From an uncultured Methylococcaceae bacterium (GTDB lineage Bacteria; Pseudomonadota; Gammaproteobacteria; Methylococcales; Methylococcaceae): DNA of 42,194 bases. The stretch spans positions 1 through 42,194 of the forward strand of contig CAIWDB010000434.1 in assembly GCA_903911305.1 (NCBI GenBank), given 5' to 3'. This document shows, in pieces, positions 17,901 through 26,622 of the stretch. Each line of letters starts with the position of its first letter. Position 1 is the first letter of the stretch. A model generated the notes under the pieces. It saw nothing but the letters and a program-made list of their open reading frames with translations. It was not told the origin of the DNA and did not search any database. The translations under genes were made by a program, and so were the position numbers.

Positions 17901-18853
17901 TGGCTCTTTCGTCTTTGGAAATCTGCGCGGGGGCGGGGGGTCAGGCATTAGGCTTGGAATGGGCTGGCTTTGACCATGCTTGCCTAGTCGAAATCGAACC
18001 GCCCGCCTGTGCGACCTTGCGCATCAACCGTCCCCACTGGAACGTGGTTGAAGGCGATCTGCGCGTATTTGATGGCAGACCTTTCAGAGGCATAGACCTA
18101 TTGGCTGGCGGAGTGCCCTGCCCTCCATTTTCCAAAGCCGGCAAACAATTAGGTTCCAACGATGAGCGGGACTTGTTCCCCGAGGCCATCCGCCTCGTCG
18201 ACGAATGCCGACCCCAAGCCGTCATGCTTGAAAATGTGCGTGGGTTGTTGGATGCTGTGTTTGGCGATTACCGGAACAAAGTCGAAAAACAACTGATCAA
18301 ACTGGGTTACAAACCAAGCTGGAAACTGCTAAACGCCTGCGATTATGGGGTTTCACAACTGAGACCTCGTGTGGTCTTCGTGGGCATCCGCAAAGATTTG
18401 GCTGACAAGTTTGATTGGCCCGAACCACTCAAGACGCAACCGCCGACGGTGGGCGAACTGCTTTATGACCTAATGGGCAAGCACGGGTGGCGCGGGGTGG
18501 ACCGATGGCGCGACCAAGCCAATATGATTGCACCAACTTTAGTGGGTGGGTCGAAAAAACATGGAGGGCCCGATCTAGGGCCAACCCGAGCAAGGCAAGC
18601 GTGGGCGACGCTAGGCGTCGATGGGCTGGGGCTGTGGAATGATGCCCCACCGCGTGATTTCGTGGGTTTGCCGCGCCTGACGACGCGCATGACGGCACGC
18701 ATCCAAGGCTTCCCCGACGAATGGGCTTTCTACGGCAAGAAAACCCCGGTTTATCGTCAAATCGGCAATGCATTCCCCCCCCCTGTCGCCGCCGCCGTGG
18801 CTAGAAAAATTCACTTAGCCTTGACGGTAAGGCGAAGCTTCAAAGCCGCTTAA
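17900..18853 (+). CDS. DNA (cytosine-5) methyltransferase, likely NgoMIV-type (GCCGGC)
   Basis: A 317-residue C5-cytosine methyltransferase that uses S-adenosylmethionine. The family motifs are in order: motif I SLEICAGAGGQALGLE (5-20), motif IV GGVPCPPFS with catalytic C74, motif VI ENVRG (111-115), motif VIII QLRPRVVFVG, and motif X QIGNAFPPPVA near the end. It stands 5 bases before a gene for an NgoMIV-like endonuclease, so it should protect the same site. From the partner I infer G-C-C-G-G-C, but which C is methylated cannot be read. It shares a base with the preceding 42-codon ORF. Confidence 0.92.
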   Translation: MALSSLEICAGAGGQALGLEWAGFDHACLVEIEPPACATLRINRPHWNVVEGDLRVFDGRPFRGIDLLAGGVPCPPFSKAGKQLGSNDERDLFPEAIRLVDECRPQAVMLENVRGLLDAVFGDYRNKVEKQLIKLGYKPSWKLLNACDYGVSQLRPRVVFVGIRKDLADKFDWPEPLKTQPPTVGELLYDLMGKHGWRGVDRWRDQANMIAPTLVGGSKKHGGPDLGPTRARQAWATLGVDGLGLWNDAPPRDFVGLPRLTTRMTARIQGFPDEWAFYGKKTPVYRQIGNAFPPPVAAAVARKIHLALTVRRSFKAA

Positions 18854-18858
18854 CTCTT

Positions 18859-19872
18859 GTGACCATCATCAAACCCAGCTTCCAAGCATCACTGGAATTT
18901 GCTGAGGAGGCCGATTCGCATCACGGCTTGACCAAAAATGTTCGTGCCTATCATGATTCAATCCGTGACTGTGGTCACCAGAACCATCAGCAAGGGCAAC
19001 CAAACTCCCTGCCGACTGAGACAGAATTTAGCCAAGCCCGCAAAGCATTTCATAAAGAATTGCTGGAAACCGTGTTGACATTGAATGCCGCTGGCGTTGC
19101 CAGCAACGCTGACAAAGACAATCGGGCCAGCGTCGCGATAGCGGCTGGCATAGCCCGCCTTCTTGAGGCGGAAACCCAAGCCAACCGCTTGGCAGGGCAA
19201 ACCTCGGGCAATCGGTTTGAAGATGCCTGTGCCGGGTTCGTCCGCAATACTTTCAGCAAACTGAGCCATCTGCGGCCCGGAATTTGGGATGTCCACCAAG
19301 TGACTGGTCGGAACCGGCTTGAAATTGCCAAATATGAACAGTTCGCCCATCTAGTCGCCTTGGACGAAGCAGCGAAGGGCAATCCCGCGCTAGCCGCTGC
19401 GCTGGGCAGCGACTACACCATCACACCCGATGTGGTGGTCGTCCGCCATACAGAGTCTGACGACGAGATAAACAAACATGCCCGACTGGTGGATGGCTCG
19501 GTTTCGCGCCACGCCAGTTTGCGTCAGGAAACAGGGAGCAGGCCATTGCTTCACGCCAGCATTTCCTGCAAGTGGACAATCCGTAGCGACCGCGCCCAAA
19601 ATGCACGTTCCGAAGCCTTGAACCTGATCCGCAACCGCAAGGGCCACCTTCCTCACATTATGGTGGTGACGGCAGAACCCACCCCCTCCCGCTTGGCCTC
19701 CATCGCCTTAGGCACGGGAGACATTGACTGCGTCTACCATTTTGCCCTTTACGAACTGCAAGAATCCTTGCATCAGTTGAATATGTCCGATGCGATTGAC
19801 ATGTTGATGGTGATGGTTGATGGCAAACGGCTCAAGGACATCTCCGATTTGCCGCTGGATTTGGCGGTGTGA
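18859..19872 (+). CDS. Type II restriction endonuclease of the NgoMIV family
   Basis: The 337-residue protein resembles R.NgoMIV (286 residues, site GCCGGC). NgoMIV's known catalytic residues E70, D140, K187 and E201 correspond here to E121 (NRFE), D191 (ITPDVVV), K238 (SISCKWTIRSDR) and E252 (NARSE), with every interval preserved exactly. The end, [11 protein letters not shown], also agrees with what I recall of NgoMIV. It thus carries about 51 extra N-terminal residues, in which no family feature is seen. The start is a GTG 5 bases after the methyltransferase stop; no better downstream ATG exists in the extension. It should be a cytoplasmic Mg2+-dependent nuclease acting as a tetramer, as in NgoMIV. 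Its 3' end overlaps maf by 41 bases on the other strand. Confidence 0.9.
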   Translation: MTIIKPSFQASLEFAEEADSHHGLTKNVRAYHDSIRDCGHQNHQQGQPNSLPTETEFSQARKAFHKELLETVLTLNAAGVASNADKDNRASVAIAAGIARLLEAETQANRLAGQTSGNRFEDACAGFVRNTFSKLSHLRPGIWDVHQVTGRNRLEIAKYEQFAHLVALDEAAKGNPALAAALGSDYTITPDVVVVRHTESDDEINKHARLVDGSVSRHASLRQETGSRPLLHASISCKWTIRSDRAQNARSEALNLIRNRKGHLPHIMVVTAEPTPSRLASIALGTGDIDCVYHFALYELQESLHQLNMSDAIDMLMVMVDGKRLKDISDLPLDLAV

Positions 19873-20449
19873 GCAACACCTGAATCCCCGCCTCGCGCAA
19901 TAAGTTCGCCGTTTCAAACACCGGCAAACCCATCACGCCGGAGAAACTACCTTCCAAATGTGCGATGAAAAGAGCGCCCAATCCCTGAATGGCGTAAGCC
20001 CCTGCCTTGTCGCAGGGTTCACCCGTGACCCAGTAAGCTTCGATTTCAGCCTCGGAAATCACCCGAAAGCTGACTCTGCTTAAATTCATCGCTTGCCAAT
20101 GTTCATCCCCCAAGCGCAGTGACACCGCACTCAACACCTGATGTTCCCGGCCCGATAAACGTCCTAGCATATCCCTTGCGTGATCAAAACTTTGCGGCTT
20201 GCCGAAAACTTCCCCATCCAATACCACCTCGGTATCTGCGCCTAACACTGGCAACTTGGTCGGGCAAGCAAGCTGGCCTAGCAGGGACTTTTCAGCTGCG
20301 ACACGATACACATACTGTTCAGGCAGTTCGCCCTGTCGTGGTATTTCGTCGGCTTCCACAGAAACAGCCTGAAAAGCCAAGCCCATCTGAGCCAATAATT
20401 CGCGGCGGCGAGGAGAGGCAGAGGCCAAAATAATGCTTGGGGTAGTCAT
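19832..20449 (-). CDS. maf: Maf-family nucleotide pyrophosphatase (dTTP/UTP type)
   Basis: A 205-residue house-cleaning enzyme that hydrolyses nucleoside triphosphates, probably dTTP, UTP or modified forms. Motifs: [14 protein letters not shown] (7-20) and [18 protein letters not shown], with the catalytic Asp in GAD. The C-terminal pattern [18 protein letters not shown] fits the YhdE subgroup rather than YceF. I chose the ATG at 20449 because it overlaps the rlmH stop by 4 bases (ATGA) and gives a family-typical N-terminus; a longer frame adds 35 residues with no support. The last dozen residues are read from DNA that also codes the end of the restriction enzyme on the other strand, so this tail is probably not ancestral. 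Confidence 0.92.
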   Translation of the reverse strand: MTTPSIILASASPRRRELLAQMGLAFQAVSVEADEIPRQGELPEQYVYRVAAEKSLLGQLACPTKLPVLGADTEVVLDGEVFGKPQSFDHARDMLGRLSGREHQVLSAVSLRLGDEHWQAMNLSRVSFRVISEAEIEAYWVTGEPCDKAGAYAIQGLGALFIAHLEGSFSGVMGLPVFETANLLREAGIQVLLTPPNPAANRRCP

Positions 20450-20913
20450 CGGTGATAAGGATGGTTGTTTAGTATGCTCCAAGCACGGTAGAGTTGCTCG
20501 GCAAGCACAATACGGACTAATGGATGGGGGAATGTCAACGCAGACAACCGCCAACGGTCATCGGCTTTTGCCAAACAACTTTGGGCTAAGCCGTCCGCCC
20601 CCCCTACCAGCAAAGAGACATTACGCCCTTCCCCTAGCCAGCCTGACAAAGTATCTGCCAATCGTGGCGTGGACCATTCCTTGCCACTCAAATCCAAAGC
20701 CACCACCCGGTCACCGGAGGGGATTGCGGCCAGCATTTTCTGGCCTTCCTCATGGATGGCACGATCAATGTCGGAATGTTTGCCACGCTTACCCGGAGAA
20801 ATTTCCCTAAGCTGTAACGCACATTCACGGGGCATGCGCTTGGCATATTCCTCGTATCCTTTAGTGACCCAGTCTGGCATCCGGTTGCCCACACAAATCA
20901 ATTGGATCTGCAT
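20446..20913 (-). CDS. rlmH: 23S rRNA (pseudouridine1915-N3)-methyltransferase
   Basis: The 155-residue SPOUT methyltransferase modifies pseudouridine 1915 in helix 69 of 23S rRNA. It starts [16 protein letters not shown], has the SAM-binding knot segment [10 protein letters not shown] and ends with [20 protein letters not shown] followed by NNHPYHR, all as in E. coli RlmH, and the length is identical to it. It overlaps maf by 4 bases, so the two are co-translated. The usual partner rsfS is not upstream; kup is instead. Confidence 0.96.
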   Translation of the reverse strand: MQIQLICVGNRMPDWVTKGYEEYAKRMPRECALQLREISPGKRGKHSDIDRAIHEEGQKMLAAIPSGDRVVALDLSGKEWSTPRLADTLSGWLGEGRNVSLLVGGADGLAQSCLAKADDRWRLSALTFPHPLVRIVLAEQLYRAWSILNNHPYHR

Positions 20914-20922
20914 TGCCCGCCG

Positions 20923-22812
20923 CTATACCTCCACCAATGTGCCTATCTCCAAGGCTTGTTTGGAAGGTATGCCAAAAAAGACAATTGGCGTTGATGCATT
21001 GCGGAACATGAAAATGAATATACGCTCTTGCCAAGAATTCAGTTCAGGATTGGGGGAAGGAATTAAGGTTTCGCGCCCGATGAAAAACATGGCTTCGTTA
21101 AGATTCAGCTTGATTCCCTTCTGATTGATAAGCGCCAACGCATGGGGTATGTCAGGGGATTGGGTAAAACCGAATTTGATGGTGACCCGGAAAAAGTTCT
21201 CGCCTAAATCTTCCACATCAAGCCGGTCTTTGGCAAGCACATAAGGTATGTCTTGGGTTGTGACCGTCAGCAGGATGACTTGGTCATGCAAAATTTTGTT
21301 GTACTCAAGGTTCTGCAACAACGCGAACGGCAGACTCAAATGGCGGCTATACAAGAAAATAGCCGTGCCGGGTACGCGGATGGGGGGGGATGTCCTAACC
21401 CGCTCCATAAATTCGGTCAACGACGTGGCAGACCGTTGCAAATGCCAAACTAGCATTTTTCTACCCTTCCTCCAAGTGGTCATCAACAGGAAGAGCAAAG
21501 CGGCTATCAGCAACGGAAACCAACCGCCGTCTATGATTTTGACGGCATTGGCACCAAGGAATGAAAGATCGATCGTCAGGAAGACCACCAAGAATGTAAT
21601 GGCCCATTTCGACTGCCACTTCCAAACATCCATCGCCACAATAAAGGCCAGACTCGTGTCGATTGCCATCGTGCCCGTCACGGCGAAACCATAGGCGGAT
21701 GCCAAATGGCTGGAAGACTGAAACACCAGCACCAGAATCAATACGGCGACTAACAGAAACCGGTTGACGGCGGGGGCAAACACCTGACCCATTTCGGAAC
21801 TGGAAGTATGAATAAATCGTAGGCGTGGAATGTAATCCAACTGCACGGCTTGCCGGGTGATGGAAAATGCACCCGAAATGACCGCTTGGGAAGCAATCAC
21901 CGTTGCTGCTGTGGACAGGGCGATGAGTGGATATAACGCCCAATCAGGAGCCAATAGGTAAAACGGATTCTTGACCGCAGTGGGATCACGCAAGATGAGC
22001 GCACCTTGACCGAGATAATTCAATAGCAGCGCGGGCATGACGAAGAGTATCCAGCTAAACTGAATAGGCTTTCTGCCAAAATGCCCCATGTCGGCGTACA
22101 GCGCCTCGGCACCCGTCAGGGCTAGCACAATCGCACCCAAGGCCAAAAACCCATGCCAATGATGTTTGATAAAGAAATTTAGCGCATATTTTGGATTAAA
22201 CGCCATCAAAATGTCAGGCGATTTGATCAGGCTATCAATGCCCAATAGCGCCAGAGTGAGAAACCAGAAGACCATGATAGGCCCAAACAATGTCCCCACC
22301 TTCTCTGTGCCCATACTCTGAAACAGGAACAAGCCAACCAATACGCACAAGGTCAATGGAATGACATAGGGATGCAAGGCCGGAGCGGCCACCTCAAGCC
22401 CTTCAACCGCGCTCAACACTGAAATTGCCGGCGTGATAATGCCATCACCATAAAACAAAGCGGCCCCAAACAAACCAAGGCTCACGATGATGGCACGCTG
22501 ATGAGTCTTGTGCCTTCCTCGCAAAGCCAAGGCCATCAATGCCATGATGCCGCCTTCGCCCCGGTTATCAGCCCGCATGACGAATACCACATATTTCAGG
22601 CATATCACCATGATTAGCGACCAGAAAATCAGAGAAATGGACCCAAATACAGTCACTTTGTCCGGTAAAAGGCCATGAGCCTGATTGAAAATTTCTTTCA
22701 TGGTGTACAGCGGGCTAGTGCCCACATCGCCATACACCACGCCTATGGCACCTAAGGCAAGGGCGGCGAAACTCGTTTTATTATTAGATTGGGAATGTTC
22801 AGTGGTTGGCAT
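20923..22812 (-). CDS. kup: KUP-type low-affinity potassium transporter
   Basis: A 629-residue inner-membrane K+/H+ symporter. The N-terminus has the family signature GVVYGDVGTSPLYT (24-37). About twelve hydrophobic helices follow up to residue 450, with GALFYGDGIITPAISVLSA in helix 3 as is standard. The C-terminal cytoplasmic part from about 455 is typical in length. AAGGA lies 6 bases before the ATG. It sits 9 bases upstream of rlmH on the same strand and may be transcribed with rlmH-maf, which would be an unusual partnership. Confidence 0.95.
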   Translation of the reverse strand: MPTTEHSQSNNKTSFAALALGAIGVVYGDVGTSPLYTMKEIFNQAHGLLPDKVTVFGSISLIFWSLIMVICLKYVVFVMRADNRGEGGIMALMALALRGRHKTHQRAIIVSLGLFGAALFYGDGIITPAISVLSAVEGLEVAAPALHPYVIPLTLCVLVGLFLFQSMGTEKVGTLFGPIMVFWFLTLALLGIDSLIKSPDILMAFNPKYALNFFIKHHWHGFLALGAIVLALTGAEALYADMGHFGRKPIQFSWILFVMPALLLNYLGQGALILRDPTAVKNPFYLLAPDWALYPLIALSTAATVIASQAVISGAFSITRQAVQLDYIPRLRFIHTSSSEMGQVFAPAVNRFLLVAVLILVLVFQSSSHLASAYGFAVTGTMAIDTSLAFIVAMDVWKWQSKWAITFLVVFLTIDLSFLGANAVKIIDGGWFPLLIAALLFLLMTTWRKGRKMLVWHLQRSATSLTEFMERVRTSPPIRVPGTAIFLYSRHLSLPFALLQNLEYNKILHDQVILLTVTTQDIPYVLAKDRLDVEDLGENFFRVTIKFGFTQSPDIPHALALINQKGIKLNLNEAMFFIGRETLIPSPNPELNSWQERIFIFMFRNASTPIVFFGIPSKQALEIGTLVEV

Positions 22813-22927
22813 TTCGGTTCCTTCAAGGACCCTTGCTAAAATAAGGAATGATTCAAGCTTGCGTGAAAAGCGCTTTGCATGGACAATAATTTTATTCTTT
22901 GTATGAGGAAATAGCGACTAAACCGAT

Positions 22928-23212
22928 ATGAAAGCAAACTGCGCGATGAGTTTTAAACGTGTCGCATGCGGAACTCAGGCCCATGCATTATGCTTGGACA
23001 TCAGTGCCTCTGGCATTTTGTTTGAAGCAAACGAAGCTGCCGATGTAGGCAGGGCACTTGAGATTCGTACATTTCCAGCGGATAGAATCACCCCTCCCCT
23101 GACTGCGCTCATTGAGGTCATCCGTTGCACCAAAACCAATGAAGGCCATTTTAGGATCGTTGGCGAAATCAAGGGGATCAAAAGCCAAGCCCCCGACCTA
23201 ATAAACTCCTGA
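22928..23212 (+). CDS. PilZ-like domain protein, 94 residues
   Basis: A single small domain. The DxSxxG motif is present as DISASG (24-29), followed by beta strands like those in PilZ (ALEIRTFP, ALIEVIRC, FRIVGEIKG). The other half of the c-di-GMP site, RxxxR before this motif, is not seen: only K10-R11 is there. It may therefore not bind c-di-GMP, or bind weakly. It lies 2 bases before queD and in front of a DUF1249 gene, so the three probably form one unit. The upstream start context is weak; the ATG at 22928 is the only good candidate. Confidence 0.65.
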   Translation: MKANCAMSFKRVACGTQAHALCLDISASGILFEANEAADVGRALEIRTFPADRITPPLTALIEVIRCTKTNEGHFRIVGEIKGIKSQAPDLINS

Positions 23213-23214
23213 CC

Positions 23215-23628
23215 ATGTATTCCATTACCAAAGAAGTCTATTTTTGTTACGGTCACCGGCTGATGAACCATTCCGGCAAGTGCAAAAACATTCATGGCCA
23301 TAGCGTAAAAGCAGCCATTACCCTGCAAGCGGAGGATCTGAATGATCAAGGCATGGTGTGTGATTTTGCCGACATTGCCGCTGCGTCGGCTGCATTCATC
23401 GAGACTGAACTGGATCATAATTTCCTGCTGCACCATGAAGACCCATTGGTGGGTTTGCTAAAACAGGCCAATGAGCGCTGCATGGTGCTTAGCGAACATC
23501 CCACTGCCGAGTACATTGCCAAGCTCATTTTCGATTACATACAGGAGAAAGGCCATCCCATTCGAGAGGTCACACTGTGGGAGACCGCCAGTGCCTGCGC
23601 CAGTTATCGGGAAACCAACCCACGCTAA
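23215..23628 (+). CDS. queD: 6-carboxytetrahydropterin synthase / 6-pyruvoyltetrahydropterin synthase homologue
   Basis: A 137-residue T-fold enzyme. The zinc ligands are H14 (YGHRL), H27 and H29 (NIHGHS), and the catalytic Cys is C23 in SGKCKNIHGH. The segment MVCDFADI corresponds to the family's 'G.v.DF..l', and LWETASACASY carries the substrate-binding Glu. QueD makes the queuosine precursor 6-carboxytetrahydropterin from dihydroneopterin triphosphate. No other queuosine gene is in the window, so the exact pterin reaction is inferred from family. It starts 2 bases after the PilZ-like gene. Confidence 0.85.
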   Translation: MYSITKEVYFCYGHRLMNHSGKCKNIHGHSVKAAITLQAEDLNDQGMVCDFADIAAASAAFIETELDHNFLLHHEDPLVGLLKQANERCMVLSEHPTAEYIAKLIFDYIQEKGHPIREVTLWETASACASYRETNPR

Positions 23629-23633
23629 CCCGC

Positions 23634-24104
23634 ATGTATTTCCTTGACCCTTTGGCGAAATCCTATTGGTTGGCAAAACTATGTGAAGCCAACTTTGATC
23701 GCCTGCTCAAGCTGATACCCAACTTGCCAGAAATGGCGGGGTCTTCGATCGCCCATGCCGACGGCAAACCATCCTTGCATGTCGATTTGCTGGAGCATGC
23801 CCCCTATACCCTGACATTGGAATTGAGCCATCTCTTCGACATCGGGCTTAAATCCGAAATGGAGCCAGCCGTAAGAGTGCGTGTCTATTTGGATGCGCGA
23901 ACAGCAGAAATGCTTAGCGACCATGACCGCCCCAAAGTACACATGGGCTTAAACCAGACAGGCAATGCCAAGAGGGTCTTGGATTACAAATGGACGCTCA
24001 ATTATTTCCTGTCACAATGGCTAGACCATTGCCTTGCGGGTCACTATTGCTTCGGAGTTTCCCGCTCTGAGCGGACAACCTGCATCGAAGCAGGTTTAAA
24101 TTGA
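23634..24104 (+). CDS. DUF1249 family protein (YqiB-like)
   Basis: A 156-residue protein that matches the DUF1249/YqiB pattern: CEANFDRLLKLIPNL at the start, HVDLLEHAPYTLTLELSH in the middle, and DRPKVH with the end motif KWTLNYFLSQWLDHCLAGHY. Function is unknown. It has no signal peptide. The ATG at 23634 lies 5 bases after queD, and the frame extending upstream into queD is not used. Probable operon with the PilZ-like gene and queD. Confidence 0.85.
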   Translation: MYFLDPLAKSYWLAKLCEANFDRLLKLIPNLPEMAGSSIAHADGKPSLHVDLLEHAPYTLTLELSHLFDIGLKSEMEPAVRVRVYLDARTAEMLSDHDRPKVHMGLNQTGNAKRVLDYKWTLNYFLSQWLDHCLAGHYCFGVSRSERTTCIEAGLN

Positions 24105-24194
24105 AACATTTCAGACCCTCGCAATGTAGTAAAATCGTCAAATAAAACCTCCAACCATCATTCAACCATTTAACTACGCACAAGGGGAATAACA

Positions 24195-25415
24195 ATGAAC
24201 GCAGTGACAAACCCATCCGAATCACTTACGCTGACACCCCCGGAACCAGTCAAGCCTGTTGCCCCAGAACAAGCCTCTTCTTTGGTCAAGCTGGACGAAA
24301 CCACCATTGCCAAGCTAGACGACAGGGTGAAATCATTTGTCGATAACATTGTGCAATTAGATTCACACAGCCCCGAGTTCATTGGCAAGGTCAACAGTAT
24401 CCATGCGCTAGGGAGTGATCAGATACGCGCAGCAGCCAGTATCTCAAACCGCTTGCTAGATCGACCCGTTGCCAGCCTCAATGATGGACTTGGCGATGGT
24501 CATTCCAAAGTGTCTAAGAGCCTACTCGATTTAAGGGAAACCATCGAAAGATTAGACCCGACTAGGCAGGGTAATTTGTTGGAGCCGCGTAAAATCTTGG
24601 GGTTCATCCCTTGGGGTAACAAAATCCAAGATTATTTTAGACAGTATCAATCATCCCAAACCCACCTCAATGCCATCATCCAAGGGCTGTACAACAGCCA
24701 GGACGAATTACGCAAAGACAACGCGGCCATTGAACAGGAAAAAGTCAACGCTTGGGATTTAATGCAAAAACTTGAACAATATGCCCACCTAGGAAAAAAT
24801 TTGGACGCGGCATTGGAAGCCAAAATTACCGACATTGAAGCCACCGACCCGGAAAAAGCACGGGTAGTCAAAGAAGAAATGCTGTTTTACATCCGCCAAA
24901 AAGTTCAGGATTTGCTAACCCAATTGGCGGTCACCGTCCAGGGTTATCTGGCAATGGACATGGTTCGCAAAAATAACTTGGAACTGATCAAGGGCGTGGA
25001 ACGAGCCACCACAACGACGATTTCTGCCCTGCGCACGGCGGTTATTGTGTCTCAAGCGCTTGCCAACCAGAAATTGGTGCTGGATCAAATTTCTGCGCTG
25101 AACACGACGACCAGCAACATGATCGAAGGCACTTCGGAATTGTTAAAGCAACAATCCACCCTCACCCACCAACAAGCCGCTAGTTCAACGGTGAATTTGG
25201 AGCAATTGAAAAAAGCGTTCCAAAACATCTACGACACGATGGACACAGTTGCCAACTTCAAGGTACAAGCCTTGGACAACATGAAGCAAACTGTCAACAC
25301 GCTGTCAGCAGAGGTGGAGAAATCCAAATCATACCTTGACCGGGTACGCACCGACAAAGTGCAAGCGACGGTCTCGGAAATTGCGAGCCAGACAAAAAAC
25401 GAATTGCAGTTGTAA
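24195..25415 (+). CDS. TelA/KlaA toxic anion resistance family protein
   Basis: A 406-residue helical, coiled-coil-rich cytoplasmic protein of the TelA family (PF05816). Typical pieces are FIGKVNSIHALGSDQIRAAA, KILGFIPWGNKIQDYFRQYQ and the region around ALANQKLVLDQISALN. Family members were linked to tellurite resistance and are also found beside unrelated stress genes; the molecular activity is not established. A ribosome binding site (AAGGGG) lies before the ATG at 24195. It stands between the DUF1249 gene and the kds-lpt block and probably forms its own unit. Confidence 0.88.
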   Translation: MNAVTNPSESLTLTPPEPVKPVAPEQASSLVKLDETTIAKLDDRVKSFVDNIVQLDSHSPEFIGKVNSIHALGSDQIRAAASISNRLLDRPVASLNDGLGDGHSKVSKSLLDLRETIERLDPTRQGNLLEPRKILGFIPWGNKIQDYFRQYQSSQTHLNAIIQGLYNSQDELRKDNAAIEQEKVNAWDLMQKLEQYAHLGKNLDAALEAKITDIEATDPEKARVVKEEMLFYIRQKVQDLLTQLAVTVQGYLAMDMVRKNNLELIKGVERATTTTISALRTAVIVSQALANQKLVLDQISALNTTTSNMIEGTSELLKQQSTLTHQQAASSTVNLEQLKKAFQNIYDTMDTVANFKVQALDNMKQTVNTLSAEVEKSKSYLDRVRTDKVQATVSEIASQTKNELQL

Positions 25416-25428
25416 ATCGACCATTCAA

Positions 25429-25468
25429 AGCCTATGCGTCCTTTGCATAAATTCAGGTGGCATAGGCT
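25429..25468. terminator. Perfect inverted repeat after the TelA-family gene
   Basis: AGCCTATGC (25429-25437) and GCATAGGCT (25460-25468) are perfect 9-bp arms with a 22-base loop, 14 bases past the stop codon at 25413-25415, followed by CGGCTTTTC. It may end the TelA transcript before the kds-lpt operon. The long loop makes it weaker than a standard terminator, and a regulatory site is also possible. Confidence 0.4.
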
Positions 25469-25620
25469 CGGCTTTTCATTCCACTCCTTGACTTAAAACA
25501 GACAAGCTGCATCAAATGAAAACCCAAATTTCCCCCAAAAACATGCCACACCTATCATTCACTGCTGGAAATTCATGGCATAATGTCTGCTTTGAACCCC
25601 ACACAAAATTCTTCCTTGGA

Positions 25621-26604
25621 ATGAGTTCGACCATTAACCACAACGAATTGCTGAGAATCGGCCTGAATGTTGTTCGGATCGAGTCGGAAGCCGTTGCCGC
25701 ACTGGCCGAGCGTATTGATGCCAACTTTGTGGCGGCGTGTCGCATGATGCACGGCTGCGCCGGTCGCATTGTGGTCACCGGCATGGGAAAATCCGGGCAT
25801 ATCGGGGGCAAAATTGCCGCCACACTGGCCAGCACGGGGACACCGGCTTTTTTTGTCCATCCCGGCGAGGCCAGCCATGGCGATTTGGGCATGATCACCC
25901 ACCAAGATGTAGTCCTAGCCCTGTCCAATTCTGGGGAGTCGGCGGAGATATTGACCATCCTGCCCGTGATCAAGCGCATGGGTGCCGCGCTAATCAGCAT
26001 GACCGGCAACCCCGCATCGACTTTGGCCAGGCAAGCAGAGGTGCATATCAACATCAGTGTGCGGGAGGAAGCCTGTACCTTGGGATTGGCGCCCACTTCA
26101 AGTACAACTGCGGCTTTAGTCATGGGGGATGCCTTGGCAGTGGCCTTATTGGAAGCACGTGGTTTCACTCGCGAAGATTTTGCCTTGTCCCATCCGGGCG
26201 GCAGACTGGGCCGCCAGTTGCTGCTGCGGGTGTCGGACATCATGCACACTGGCGAAAAGATGCCGACAGTGGCGGAAAACGAACTGGTGCGCGACGCAGT
26301 CCTGCAAATGACAGCAAAAAAACTAGGCATGACCGCGGTACTCAACACAAACGCACAAGTTATGGGTATTTTCACTGACGGTGATTTGCGCAGACTATTT
26401 GAACGCAGCGGGGATGTCCATGCCACGCCTATCAAAGACGTCATGACCAGTGGTTGTCAGCGGATCAAAGCAGACCGTCTGGCAGCCGAGGCATTGCGCA
26501 TAATGGAGGCAAAAAGTATCAACGCTTTGTTGGTAGTGGATGAAGATGACCGGCTCATTGGGGCCTTGAACATGCATGACTTATTGCGTGCTGGCGTAGT
26601 CTGA
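25621..26604 (+). CDS. kdsD: D-arabinose-5-phosphate isomerase
   Basis: The 327-residue enzyme converts ribulose-5-phosphate to arabinose-5-phosphate, the first step towards Kdo. A SIS domain (about 35-190: RIVVTGMGKSGHIGGKIAAT, ALSNSGES, LAPTSSTTAALVMGDALA) is followed by two CBS domains (about 205-265 and 270-327). I chose the ATG at 25621, giving MSSTINHNELLRIG, because this matches the usual length of about 328. The frame is open 35 codons further up to an ATG at 25516, but those residues resemble nothing in the family. First gene of the kdsD-kdsC-lptC-lptA-lptB operon. Confidence 0.95.
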   Translation: MSSTINHNELLRIGLNVVRIESEAVAALAERIDANFVAACRMMHGCAGRIVVTGMGKSGHIGGKIAATLASTGTPAFFVHPGEASHGDLGMITHQDVVLALSNSGESAEILTILPVIKRMGAALISMTGNPASTLARQAEVHINISVREEACTLGLAPTSSTTAALVMGDALAVALLEARGFTREDFALSHPGGRLGRQLLLRVSDIMHTGEKMPTVAENELVRDAVLQMTAKKLGMTAVLNTNAQVMGIFTDGDLRRLFERSGDVHATPIKDVMTSGCQRIKADRLAAEALRIMEAKSINALLVVDEDDRLIGALNMHDLLRAGVV

Positions 26605-26622
26605 TTTCCAAAAGGTTATATA

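Noticed and set aside
17900-19872. Search for avoidance of GCCGGC as a sign of an active restriction enzyme
   Set aside because: GCCGGC occurs several times in the window (for example in glgC, glgA and the methyltransferase gene), and a window this size cannot decide under-representation.
24077-24096. Hairpin AACCTGC/GCAGGTT at the end of the DUF1249 gene
   Set aside because: A clean 7-bp stem, but it lies inside the coding sequence and has no T run after it, so I do not call a terminator.
25737-26378. 213-codon plus-strand ORF in another frame of kdsD
   Set aside because: It lies wholly inside kdsD, whose SIS and CBS domains explain the DNA; the alternative translation is Gly/His/Arg-rich and resembles no family.
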